Shown piece by piece: positions 15,720 through 23,875 of a DNA stretch of 28,362 bases (positions are counted from its first letter, which is position 1; the number at the start of each line of letters is the position of its first letter). The notes beneath the pieces are model-generated. The model was not told the DNA's origin. It was given only the letters and a program-made list of their open reading frames with translations, and made no database searches. The DNA is from XYD1-FULL-39-28 sp964539855. GTDB lineage: Bacteria > Patescibacteriota > Minisyncoccia > Minisyncoccales > Staskawiczbacteraceae. A program made the position numbers and the translations under genes. The DNA is taken from NCBI GenBank assembly GCA_964539855.1, contig CAZIJR010000005.1:1-28362 (forward strand), in the 5' to 3' direction.

Positions 15720-17807
15720 ATGAAAACAATTTCAAAAATATTTGTTACGTGCGCCGTCGTTAGCGCTGTCGTTTCTTTTGCGCAAGTTGCTCAAGCTGCG
15801 CAAAATTCTAGTTACCCATCCCCATCGCGATGCAATGGAGCTGCTTGGAGTATTGGACTTCCTAGCGGAGTAACCTGCGGTTCCACCGTGACAACTGCTG
15901 GAGCTTTGGAAAGCGATTCAAAAGCATCAAGTATTTTTGGAGCAAACAGCCGATTAAAACCAGATTTAACCTCTTTAAATAAGTTTTGTCAGCAATACAC
16001 TGGAGATTCAACTGCTTACGCTTATTCCGCCTCGGTGCATAATTTCTGTTCAGCATGTGACCAAAAAATAAGTTGGTGGACTGGTTCAAGCTGGACGACT
16101 CAATCAGTATGCGCAGGAACTTTAAATGTACAAAATGTTACCTGTAAAACAGGCTGTTCTACAACCCCTGTATGTACATCTCACTACACAAAAAAATGCG
16201 TTAGCAACTCTGTGTACTGGTATGACTCATGTAACAATAAGGAGGGATTATATCAGGCATGCTCAGCAAACCAAATATGCCAGAGCGGAGCTTGCGTTGA
16301 CCAAAACATCACCTGTAACTCAAACTCTGATTGCGGAACTTCAGGTTACACAGGCTCACCATTTTGTCAGGGTAGTAGTGTATATCAAAATTATAAAACA
16401 TATACTTGTAATAACGCCGGTACAGCTATTTCAGCTTGCTCAGACTCTGTCACAGCAAAACTAAAGCAAGCATGCTCAGCAAACCAAATATGCCAGAGCG
16501 GAGCTTGCGTTGACCAAAACATCACCTGTAACTCAAACTCTGATTGCGGAACTTCAGGTTACACAGGAAGCCCATATTGCCAAGGAAGCAACGTATTCCA
16601 GAATTATATGACCTACACCTGCAACAGCGCAGGAACAGCCAACTCATACTGTTCAGACTCTTCAACCTCTCAGTTGAAGCAAACATGTTCGGGTAATCAA
16701 ACATGTAGCAATGGTGTATGCTCGGGGCAAAACTGCACATACCACTCTTATCAGCAATGCAACGGAAACTATTTGTACTGGTATGATTCTTGTGGCAATC
16801 AGCAAGACAGCCAATATTGCCAAAACGGATGCTATGGTAATCAATGCCAAAATTATAACAACGTTACTGTACAAACAAATTCAGCAACAAATAATTACAA
16901 TAATCAAACAACTCTGAATGGCTATTTATATAACGCGAACAATAGTTGTAACGCGTATGTTTGGTTTGAATACGGCCAAACTACAACCTATGGATATCAA
17001 ACAACTCAGCAGTCACAAAACTATTCTGGCTCATTTAATCAGGTTGTAAACCTGTACAACAACTACAACAACTATAATAACTATCACTTTAGAGCGGCTG
17101 CTAAAGATTGTTCGGGAAACACAATTTACGGACAGGATACTACGTTTACGAACGGGACAGGAACAGAAACAGGCTATCTTACTGTTAATGAGACTGTCAG
17201 GAATCTAACGACCGGTTCTGGGTTTGCAAACTCTGTTTCAGCCAGCCCTGGAGACGTGTTGATGTTTATGATTACCATTCAAACACCAACAAACCAAACA
17301 GTAAGTAATATAGTTTTAAGAGATAATTTTCCTGCCAATTTAATTTATAAGGACCAGCTAATTGTTTCCGGTACCAACAATTACTCTGGCGACATAGTTT
17401 CAGGGTTAAACATAAATTCAATTTCTGGTGGCCAAACTGCAACAATAACCTATCAAGCGCAGTTAGCTTCAGCACCAAACTTTGCTTATGGAACCACAAC
17501 TATAAATGATAATATTTCTGTAACCAGCTCTAACTCAGGTTACACCCCAGTTAACAATGCATCTGTAATTGTGACCAGGGCCGGAGTATATGGAGCAAGC
17601 ACAATTTCCACTGGTTTAACTAACAACTTTTGGGTTGACTCATTCTTTCTTCCCTTATTGATTGCTTTAATTGGTATTTGGATGTGGAAGTCTGGAATGT
17701 TCTTTGGAGTTGAAAAATGGTTAATTAATCAAAAGAAGATTCGCAACTCCTTTAAATCAGAAAGAGAGCTGAATAAAAGAATAGCAGCAATCAAAAACCT
17801 TAACTAA
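15720..17807 (+). CDS. Secreted Cys-rich repeat surface protein with C-terminal membrane anchor
   Basis: A 695-residue protein not matched to a named family over its length. It has a signal peptide (1 to about 26, ending AQVAQAAQ) and a Cys-rich half (about 30-380) with at least two near-identical 71-residue repeats containing CSANQICQSGACVDQN and CNSNSDCGTSGYTGSP. A Tyr/Asn/Gln-rich stretch follows (about 380-470). Next is a domain resembling the DUF11 conserved repeat (SPGDVLMFMITIQTP, NIVLRDNFPANLIYKD; about 480-615), then a tail STGLTNNFW (about 630-638), a membrane helix and a basic 39-residue cytoplasmic end. Secreted Cys-rich proteins of this build are a common CPR surface type. Disulphide bonds, adhesion and sortase processing are inferred. 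Confidence 0.8.
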   Translation: MKTISKIFVTCAVVSAVVSFAQVAQAAQNSSYPSPSRCNGAAWSIGLPSGVTCGSTVTTAGALESDSKASSIFGANSRLKPDLTSLNKFCQQYTGDSTAYAYSASVHNFCSACDQKISWWTGSSWTTQSVCAGTLNVQNVTCKTGCSTTPVCTSHYTKKCVSNSVYWYDSCNNKEGLYQACSANQICQSGACVDQNITCNSNSDCGTSGYTGSPFCQGSSVYQNYKTYTCNNAGTAISACSDSVTAKLKQACSANQICQSGACVDQNITCNSNSDCGTSGYTGSPYCQGSNVFQNYMTYTCNSAGTANSYCSDSSTSQLKQTCSGNQTCSNGVCSGQNCTYHSYQQCNGNYLYWYDSCGNQQDSQYCQNGCYGNQCQNYNNVTVQTNSATNNYNNQTTLNGYLYNANNSCNAYVWFEYGQTTTYGYQTTQQSQNYSGSFNQVVNLYNNYNNYNNYHFRAAAKDCSGNTIYGQDTTFTNGTGTETGYLTVNETVRNLTTGSGFANSVSASPGDVLMFMITIQTPTNQTVSNIVLRDNFPANLIYKDQLIVSGTNNYSGDIVSGLNINSISGGQTATITYQAQLASAPNFAYGTTTINDNISVTSSNSGYTPVNNASVIVTRAGVYGASTISTGLTNNFWVDSFFLPLLIALIGIWMWKSGMFFGVEKWLINQKKIRNSFKSERELNKRIAAIKNLN
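16257..16354 (+). repeat. 98-bp perfect internal direct repeat, copy 1
   Basis: Identical over 98 bp to 16470-16567 (213-bp spacing, 71 codons) inside the Cys-rich protein gene. Flanking repeat-unit sequence has diverged, so the perfect block points to recent duplication or gene conversion. Confidence 0.95.
16470..16567 (+). repeat. 98-bp perfect internal direct repeat, copy 2
   Basis: Second copy of the 98-bp block at 16257-16354; in frame, encoding the same Cys-rich segment. Confidence 0.95.
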
Positions 17808-17825
17808 ACTAATAAAAAGGGTAAT

Positions 17826-18425
17826 CTATTTACGGCCCTCAAGTGCCGACTCAAGCGTTTCCTCATCGGCATACTCAAGCTCTCCACCAACAGGAAGCCC
17901 TTTTGCCAAATGAGTAATCTGAGGAACAGGGGACTTACCAACTTCTTTTATTGCTTGTTCTACCAAAACAGATGTTGCTCTGCCTTCTGGTGTAGGATTT
18001 AAGGCCACGATTATTTCTGAAAAACTATTCGTTTTTATTCTTATTTTAAACTCTTCAATCCTTAACTGACCTATATTCTCTTTTCGCATCATTGCCACAG
18101 ACCCGCCTAAAATAAAATATAGACCGCTATATTTTTTTGTTACTTCAAGAGATAACAAGTCAGCCTCTTTTTCAACTACGCAGAGCAAATTTCTATTCCG
18201 ATTTGGATTTTTACAAATTTCACAAAAATCACCATCTTTTTCAAAGGGATTAAAACAAAATTTACACAGCTTCACATTTTTTTTTAATTCCTGAATTGCC
18301 AAAATAAGTTCATCGATTCTGTTTTTGGGAAGTTTTAATAAATAGTAAACAAAACGGCTAGCTGTTCTTGGGCCAACCGTGGGAAAATCCCGAAAAATAT
18401 TTTTTAGTTTTTCAATAGAGTCCAT
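17826..18425 (-). CDS. recR: Recombination protein RecR
   Basis: RecR helps RecF/RecO load RecA at gaps. The 199-residue protein begins MDSIEKLKNIFRDFPTVGPR (helix-hairpin-helix), has a C4 zinc finger (Cys54, Cys57, Cys68, Cys71), a Toprim domain (LLCVVEKEADLLSLE) and the typical C-terminus VPQITHLAKGLPVGGELEYA. The frame stays open to an ATG at 18503, but the extra 26 codons are just the translated hairpin repeat and are not RecR-like, so the start at 18425 is chosen; it gives the usual RecR length. It is last in the minus-strand operon and faces the Cys-rich gene, with 18 bp between stops and no clear terminator. Confidence 0.95.
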   Translation of the reverse strand: MDSIEKLKNIFRDFPTVGPRTASRFVYYLLKLPKNRIDELILAIQELKKNVKLCKFCFNPFEKDGDFCEICKNPNRNRNLLCVVEKEADLLSLEVTKKYSGLYFILGGSVAMMRKENIGQLRIEEFKIRIKTNSFSEIIVALNPTPEGRATSVLVEQAIKEVGKSPVPQITHLAKGLPVGGELEYADEETLESALEGRK

Positions 18426-18430
18426 AAAAA

Positions 18431-18503
18431 AGCGAGGCAATAAACTTTTTGCAGGCCTCAGAGACACGAAGTGCCTGATAGCCGGAAAAAAGTTTATTGT
18501 CAA
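18431..18503 (-). repeat. Intergenic hairpin repeat, copy 2
   Basis: Copy of the element at 8690-8761, on the minus strand, lying between dnaB and recR. Its outer stem is perfect here (CAATAAACTTTTT with AAAAAGTTTATTG, 13 bp). Three substitutions in 65 nt separate the copies; two of them are partners in the inner stem (TCAG/CTGA here, TCTG/CAGA there). It ends 5 nt before the recR ATG, in recR orientation. Confidence 0.85.
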
Positions 18504-18509
18504 GCGGAT

Positions 18510-19862
18510 TTACGTAGTTTCACCAGCGTATTGGCCTTTGTCTAAATTTCTGAAGCTTACTCTATGTTCATCAAAAAATAAATCAATTCCACCAGTGGGC
18601 CCATTTCTGTGTTTTTCTATCAAAATTTTGGCAATATTTGGGTTTAAAGAATTTTCATTATATTTGTCTTCCCTGTAAATCATTAGCACCACATCTGCGT
18701 CTTGTTCAATGGCACCAGATTCGCGCAGATCAGCCAGTCTTGGAATTTGAGGTACGCGAGATTCTACTGCCCTTGATAACTGTGAAAGCACAAGCACCGG
18801 TACGCTCAATTCCTTTGCCAATAATTTCAGCGCCCTTGAGTTCTCTGTAACCTGCTGGACTGGAGAAGCATAACGGTTCATAGGCTCCATTAATTGTAGA
18901 TAATCAATAACTATTAATGATAGCCCCTGGCTTGCTTGTAATCGTCTCGCCATTGCCCTCATTTGCAAAACATTTACAGAACCAGCGTCATCTATATATA
19001 AAGGAGCGTCAGACAAGCTTCCCATAGCATGCTGAAGCCTTGAGTAGTCGTCAGAAGTAAGCCTTCCATTTCTTAAATTCCACATATTAATATTTGCCAG
19101 GCTAGCCAGAAGCCTATCTGCCAACTGGTCTTTTGACATTTCCAGGCTAAACAACCCAACCGGCTTATTTTCCAAAACAGCCACGTTTCTGGCAATATCT
19201 AAAGCCAAAGATGTTTTTCCCATAGAAGGCCTAGCAGCCAAAATAACTAAATCAGATTTTTGCAACCCGCCTAGAATCTTATCCATGTCCGTAAAACCGG
19301 TGGGTACGCCTCGCAACTTACCGGCATGCTTTGAAAGCTCATCCAGTCTTTCAAATGTATCGGACAAAATATCTTTTATAGGAATAAATGTTTGTGTTAA
19401 AGATCTTTGTCCTATTCCAAAAACAGCTTTTTCTGCTTTATCCAGCAAAACGTCAACTTCTTGAGCTTCGTCAAAAGCAGATAATCCAATTTCTTCTGAG
19501 GCAGAAATCAAATCCCTTAAAATCTTTTTTTGACGAACGGTTTTAGCATAATTAGTAACATGAGTTGCTGTGGGGACCGTGTTTATTAATGAGGTAAGAT
19601 AAGATGATCCACCAATGTCATCAAGCTTATTTTTTTCTTTTAGTCTAGATGAAACAGATAAAATATCAATGGGGTCAGATTTTTCATATAATTCAACCAT
19701 TGCCTGGTAAATATCATGGTGCCCGCCCTTATAAAAATCCTCTGGTTTTATAGAATCAACAACTTTTACAATTGCCTCTTTGTCTAACATCAAACATCCC
19801 AGCAGGCACTGTTCTGCCTCTGTATTCTGTGGAGGTAATTTGTCTGGTAATTGATTAGCCAT
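18510..19862 (-). CDS. dnaB: Replicative DNA helicase DnaB
   Basis: The hexameric fork helicase. The 450-residue protein has the N-terminal primase-interacting domain (LPPQNTEAEQCLLGCLMLD) and the RecA-like C-terminal domain. Walker A is ARPSMGKTS (210-218), the Walker B strand is LIVIDYLQLM, and SRAVESR and LRESGAIEQDADVV (with the arginine-finger region) follow. The length is normal and no intein is present. It lies 26 nt after cysS in the same operon; no promoter or Shine-Dalgarno sequence is evident at its own start. Confidence 0.97.
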   Translation of the reverse strand: MANQLPDKLPPQNTEAEQCLLGCLMLDKEAIVKVVDSIKPEDFYKGGHHDIYQAMVELYEKSDPIDILSVSSRLKEKNKLDDIGGSSYLTSLINTVPTATHVTNYAKTVRQKKILRDLISASEEIGLSAFDEAQEVDVLLDKAEKAVFGIGQRSLTQTFIPIKDILSDTFERLDELSKHAGKLRGVPTGFTDMDKILGGLQKSDLVILAARPSMGKTSLALDIARNVAVLENKPVGLFSLEMSKDQLADRLLASLANINMWNLRNGRLTSDDYSRLQHAMGSLSDAPLYIDDAGSVNVLQMRAMARRLQASQGLSLIVIDYLQLMEPMNRYASPVQQVTENSRALKLLAKELSVPVLVLSQLSRAVESRVPQIPRLADLRESGAIEQDADVVLMIYREDKYNENSLNPNIAKILIEKHRNGPTGGIDLFFDEHRVSFRNLDKGQYAGETT

Positions 19863-19888
19863 AATTGAGTGGCTTTACATTACCAAAA

Positions 19889-21298
19889 TCAAAGAGATTT
19901 TACAACTGGACCAGTGGGAGTATCTTCTACTGTGTAGCCTTGTTTTTCAATTTCTGCTCGGGCTTTGTCGGCTTTGTCCCATTGTTTAGTTTTCCTAAAT
20001 TTTTCTCTAGCTTGAGCCAGGCTTTTAATTTTAGAAGGGATTGTTTTGTTTACTTTTTTAAAATCTATAAAACCGAATATTTTGTTTATTTCCTCAAAAA
20101 ACCTGTAAATTTCTGTGGTTTCTTTTTTAGAGATTTTGTTATGCTCCAGAAGTTTGTTTGTCTTTTTTATAAAATCAAACATTACCGCAAAAGCTTTTGG
20201 CGTGTTAAAATCGTTAGCCAGTTCTGAATAAAATTTTATTTTTAAATCCTTAATTAATTTTGTGTTAATTCTGGAATTTTTGACTTTAGCCTTAGAATCC
20301 CTAAGCTTTCGTAGGAACTCTTCTATTTTACTGACAGCCGATTTTACTTCTATCATAACAGATTCAGAATAATCAACAGGTGAACGCCATAAGTTTTTAA
20401 CCACAATAAACCTTAAATAATTGGCAGGACAACGGCTTAAAATATCGGGCAAAGTTATAAAATTACCTAAAGACTTACCCATTTTTTGGCCCTCTACTGT
20501 TAAAAATCCTCCATGCATCCAATATTTAGCAACTGGACTTTTCCCGGAGATAGACTCCATTAAAGAAACTTCTGCCTCGTGGTGGGGGAATATTAGGTCT
20601 CTGGCGCCCCCATGAATGTCGTATTGCGCCCCAAAAAACTTTTCTGTAATGGCAGTGTCCTCAATATGCCAGCCAGGTCTGCCTTCGCCAAAAGGACTTT
20701 TCCAGCTTGGCTCCTCGTCTTGTTGCTTAAATTTCCAAATACAAAAATCTCCACGATTTCTTTTTTTACTACTATAGTCAATCCTGGAAATAGAATCTTC
20801 AGCGTCCAGCGCAGTTCTGCCTGCCAATTTTCCGTAGTTTTTAAATTTTGAAATGTCGAAATAAATGCCATCGCCATCTATTTTATATACAAAACCTTTT
20901 TCTTCCAGTCTTTTAATCTGGCTTGTAATTTCTTTTATACAGCTCGTTGCTCTTACATATTTTGAAACACTGGTTACCCCCAAGGCTTTCATAGCCTTAA
21001 GATGTTCTTTTTCAAAAGCAATGGCAAGGTCTTTTGGGCTTACACCTTTTTCCCTTGCTCTTGCTATAATTTTGTCATCTATGTCTGTAATGTTTTGGAG
21101 ATAAAAAACAGTATAGCCCAAATGCTTTAGGTATTTTACAAAAGAATCAAAAATAATATATGTTCTGGCGTGACCGATGTGCGAATAATCATAAACAGTA
21201 GGCCCGCAGACAAACATATTAACTTTTTTGCCTTTTTCTGGCTTAAATAGATCTTTTTTTCCTGTTAAAGTATTAAAAATTTTTAAATTTTGGGACAT
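19889..21298 (-). CDS. cysS: Cysteinyl-tRNA synthetase
   Basis: Class I synthetase charging tRNA-Cys. The 469-residue protein has the zinc ligand Cys31 in FVCGPTVYD, the HIGH motif at 40-43 (SHIGHART), the GRPGWHIE and FPHHEAE segments that hold further zinc ligands, and KMGKSLGN in place of KMSKS. The C-terminal domain ends in the usual DTPTGPVVK. KMGKS is a mild variant with both lysines kept. Its start overlaps the phosphatidyltransferase gene by 26 nt. Confidence 0.97.
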   Translation of the reverse strand: MSQNLKIFNTLTGKKDLFKPEKGKKVNMFVCGPTVYDYSHIGHARTYIIFDSFVKYLKHLGYTVFYLQNITDIDDKIIARAREKGVSPKDLAIAFEKEHLKAMKALGVTSVSKYVRATSCIKEITSQIKRLEEKGFVYKIDGDGIYFDISKFKNYGKLAGRTALDAEDSISRIDYSSKKRNRGDFCIWKFKQQDEEPSWKSPFGEGRPGWHIEDTAITEKFFGAQYDIHGGARDLIFPHHEAEVSLMESISGKSPVAKYWMHGGFLTVEGQKMGKSLGNFITLPDILSRCPANYLRFIVVKNLWRSPVDYSESVMIEVKSAVSKIEEFLRKLRDSKAKVKNSRINTKLIKDLKIKFYSELANDFNTPKAFAVMFDFIKKTNKLLEHNKISKKETTEIYRFFEEINKIFGFIDFKKVNKTIPSKIKSLAQAREKFRKTKQWDKADKARAEIEKQGYTVEDTPTGPVVKSL

Positions 21299-22069
21299 TG
21301 ATTTTATTTTTATTTTTTAATTCTAAAATCCTAGTAAAAGTACTTAAAAGTGTAAGTGGAATTGTCAGCCAAAGCATATAGAAAAAATATTGGGAAGGCT
21401 CAAGTGGCCAGAAGAATAAGATTGCTATAAATGACACTGACATTAAGACCATTTTTATTTTTCCAAAAATGTTTGACTCAAGATAAATTTCTTTTGATTT
21501 GTAAAGCAGTGAAACCAGCGCATTTAGTATTTCAAACAAAAACAAGATTAAAAGCAACCATTTGTGTATACCAAACAACGCATATACAGCTATCGGGGCC
21601 AGCAAAAGGCGGTCAACTGAAGAATCCAGCATGGCGCCAAACTCGGTAACACGGTTTGTTCCTCTGGCGACGGGTCCGTCAACAAAATCAGTAACAACTC
21701 CCAAAAAAAATAGTGATAAAATTAAGATTCGGTCAGTAATATCAAAAAAGANNNNNNNNNNNNNNNNNNNNNNNNNNNNNNNNNNNNNNNNNNNNNNNNN
21801 NNNNNNNNNNNNNNNNNNNNNNNNNNNNNNNNNNNNNNNNNNNNNNNNNNNACTCCCAAAAAAAATAGTGATAAAATTAAGATTCGGTCAGTAATATCAA
21901 AAAAGAAAAGAAGTATAAACAATGCTATTCCAATAATTGCCCGTATATATGTTATATGGTTTGGGGTGATTATTCTTGGCCAATAAGGTTTTATAAAAAT
22001 AAAAAGAAATCGGTCTCTAAAACTGTCTATCCATTCTAAAAAATTTTCTAAATCATCTATAGACTTCAT
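21273..22069 (-). CDS. CDP-alcohol phosphatidyltransferase (PgsA-like), spans an assembly gap
   Basis: A membrane enzyme that moves a phosphatidyl group from CDP-diacylglycerol to an alcohol, probably glycerol-3-phosphate (PgsA-like) or a similar acceptor. The gap at 21752-21851 interrupts the gene, but each side carries the same 55 bp. Collapsing them joins LILSLFFLG to VVTDFVDGPVAR in frame and gives a 213-residue protein. The catalytic signature is then complete: DFVDGPVAR, eight residues, G, three residues, D, three residues, D (GAMLDSSVDR). About five or six membrane helices follow the pattern of the family. It is first in the minus-strand operon, with a leaderless-type promoter. Confidence 0.85.
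21697..21751 (+). repeat. 55-bp gap-flanking direct repeat, left copy (assembly overlap)
   Basis: Identical to 21852-21906. The same length as at the first gap supports a fixed assembler overlap. Confidence 0.9.
21752..21851. other. Assembly gap of 100 N (probably no missing sequence)
   Basis: Exactly 100 N between two copies of one 55-bp sequence. Removing 155 nt leaves a single open, motif-complete phosphatidyltransferase gene, which argues strongly that no sequence is missing. Confidence 0.93.
21852..21906 (+). repeat. 55-bp gap-flanking direct repeat, right copy (assembly overlap)
   Basis: Perfect copy of 21697-21751; an artefact of unmerged contig ends. Confidence 0.9.
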
Positions 22070-22093
22070 TTAAACAGTATATTATGCTAAACT
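22065..22093 (+). promoter_or_regulatory. Putative leaderless promoter of the small multidrug-export gene
   Basis: TAAACT (22088-22093) with an upstream TG (TGCTAAACT, extended -10) predicts a start near 22100, 4 nt before the ATG at 22104. The -35 position (TTCATT, 22065-22070) is poor and overlaps the divergent start codon, so the extended -10 would carry recognition. Confidence 0.45.
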
Positions 22094-22104
22094 AAAAAAA
22101 TCAA
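22076..22104 (-). promoter_or_regulatory. Leaderless promoter of the phosphatidyltransferase-cysS-dnaB-recR operon
   Basis: On the minus strand TTGATT (22104-22099), 17-bp spacer, TATACT (22081-22076). The predicted start falls on the ATG at 22069. The -35 box overlaps the ATG of the divergent gene. Confidence 0.65.
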
Positions 22105-22679
22105 TGTCAGATTTATTACAGGTTTTTTTATTATCAATGGCTCCTATCGGCGAGCTAAGGTTAGCTATTCCGGTTGGTATAGCTATTTTAAAGATAGATA
22201 CAGCTATTGCTTTTTTAATTGCCGTAGCAGGAAATCTTGTACCCGTTTTTTTAATTTTATTTTTGTTTAAAAGAATTTCAAATTTTTTAGCCCAAAAATC
22301 AAAAAGATACGCCAAATTATTTGCGTGGTGGCAAGATATTACCTTAGGAAAACATTCGAGCAAAGTGGAGCAATATGGACTTATAGGATTAATGCTTTTA
22401 GTGGGAATCCCACTACCTTTCACCGGTGCTTATACAGGAGCCTTATTGGCAGTTTTGTTAAATTTTCCACTAAAAAAATCTATTCCAGCTATTTCTGGAG
22501 GAGTAATTATGTCTGGAATGATAGTAACTTTATTTGTGGTGTTTGGTGTTAGCTTGGAGCAACATCTTAATTGGCAGATTATTTTAGGAATACTCTTGAT
22601 GGCAGGGCTTGTTTGGTGGTATCTTAAAAACAGAAAAAAAAGGAGATTAAAAAAATTAAATGAAACACAAAAATTATAA
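22104..22679 (+). CDS. Small multidrug-export family protein (COG2426-like)
   Basis: A 191-residue integral membrane protein with about five helices and a basic C-terminal tail (KNRKKRRLKKL). It carries the two family signatures: MAPIGELRLAIPVGIAI near the N-terminus and GIPLPFTGAYTGALLA in the middle. The family name comes from an early export phenotype; the true substrate is not established. It precedes dnaX by 12 nt, so the two are cotranscribed, and it is divergent from the lipid-synthesis operon with interlocked promoters. Confidence 0.85.
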   Translation: MSDLLQVFLLSMAPIGELRLAIPVGIAILKIDTAIAFLIAVAGNLVPVFLILFLFKRISNFLAQKSKRYAKLFAWWQDITLGKHSSKVEQYGLIGLMLLVGIPLPFTGAYTGALLAVLLNFPLKKSIPAISGGVIMSGMIVTLFVVFGVSLEQHLNWQIILGILLMAGLVWWYLKNRKKRRLKKLNETQKL

Positions 22680-22691
22680 AATTAATATTAT

Positions 22692-23801
22692 ATGACTATC
22701 GCAAATTTAGTTTTATACAGAAAATACAGGCCACAGAGTTTTTCAGAGGTGATGGGGCAAGAGCACGTAGTAACGACTCTCACTAATTCTATTTTAGGAA
22801 ATAATATCTCCCACGCCTATTTATTTTCTGGTCCAAGAGGATCGGGCAAAACCACAATTGCAAGACTATTTGCAAAGGCTGTAAATTGCGAATCGAGAAA
22901 TGGATTTGAGCCATGCAACAAATGTCCTTCTTGTTTAGAAATTATGGCGTCGAAATCCATGGATTTAATTGAAATTGATGCTGCTTCACACAGAGGGATT
23001 GATGACATACGAGAGCTAAGAGAGGGGATTAAATTTGCCCCCGTGAAGTCAAAATACAAAATTTTTATAATAGATGAGTCACATCAACTAACTAAAGATG
23101 CAGCTAACGCGCTTTTAAAAACCCTAGAAGAACCTCCTTCACATGCAGTGTTTTTATTAGCTACCACAGAAGCCCACAAAATGATTTCAACCATTATTTC
23201 CAGATGCCAAAGGTTTGATTTTAAAAAACTCCAAACCCCTGAAATTATAAAAAAACTGGAATTTATCTCAAAAAAAGAAAACGTTAAATTTGAGGATTCG
23301 GCGTTGTCTTTAATCGCCTTAAACTCCCGGGGTTCATTTAGGGATGCAGAATCATTGCTAGACCAATGCATGAGTTTTTCTGGCAATGGACAAACAGTAA
23401 AAACGCAGGACATAAAGGAATTATTGGGAATAGTAGAGGTTGGTCAAATAGCCCAATTTGTGGATTTTCTTATCGAAAAAAATACAAAAGGCGCAGTTAC
23501 ATCCCTAAACACCATGACAGATAGTGGCATTGACCTGCAAGAATTTACAAAAACTCTAGTTTTTTATTTACGCCAATCACTACTTTCAAAAATAAACTCG
23601 GACTTTTTAAATATTCAAAATTCTGGTTTTTCCGCAGAGGAAGTTGAGAAATTAAAAATTCAGACCGCAAATTTACCGCAAAAGGATATTCAAAATATGC
23701 TGGAATTATTTATAGATGCAGAAAACCGTATAAAATATTCTTCTGTTACACAGCTTCCTTTGGAGCTGGCCATTATAAATATAACACACCAAGAAGCCTA
23801 G
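22692..23801 (+). CDS. dnaX: DNA polymerase III subunit gamma/tau
   Basis: The clamp-loader ATPase. The 369-residue protein has LYRKYRPQSFSEVMGQEHVV, Walker A GPRGSGKT (47-54), a C4 zinc module (Cys66, Cys75, Cys78, Cys81), Walker B IFIIDESHQL (usually DEVHML), sensor 1 LATTE and the arginine finger in ISRCQRFDF. It stops shortly after clamp-loader domain III, so only a gamma-length product is encoded, with no tau extension binding DnaB or the polymerase. No slippery A-run with a downstream hairpin was noticed near the end. No Shine-Dalgarno sequence. Confidence 0.95.
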   Translation: MTIANLVLYRKYRPQSFSEVMGQEHVVTTLTNSILGNNISHAYLFSGPRGSGKTTIARLFAKAVNCESRNGFEPCNKCPSCLEIMASKSMDLIEIDAASHRGIDDIRELREGIKFAPVKSKYKIFIIDESHQLTKDAANALLKTLEEPPSHAVFLLATTEAHKMISTIISRCQRFDFKKLQTPEIIKKLEFISKKENVKFEDSALSLIALNSRGSFRDAESLLDQCMSFSGNGQTVKTQDIKELLGIVEVGQIAQFVDFLIEKNTKGAVTSLNTMTDSGIDLQEFTKTLVFYLRQSLLSKINSDFLNIQNSGFSAEEVEKLKIQTANLPQKDIQNMLELFIDAENRIKYSSVTQLPLELAIINITHQEA

Positions 23802-23831
23802 CTTTATTCACAGGTTGACTTACTTTAAATG

Positions 23832-23840
23832 TGGTATAAT
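23832..23840 (+). promoter_or_regulatory. Extended -10 promoter for the DUF3160 gene
   Basis: A perfect TATAAT (23835-23840) preceded by TGG, an extended -10. TTGACT at 23815-23820 is only 14 bp away, too short for a normal -35. The predicted leader is about 30 nt, very AT-rich and without a Shine-Dalgarno sequence. Confidence 0.55.
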
Positions 23841-23875
23841 AAAAAAAATATTAATAAACTTTTATTATTTTTATT

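Noticed and set aside
18426..18503. Longer RecR with a start at 18503
   Set aside because: The extra 26 codons are translated from the hairpin repeat and do not resemble RecR; MDSIEK at 18425 gives the usual family start and length.
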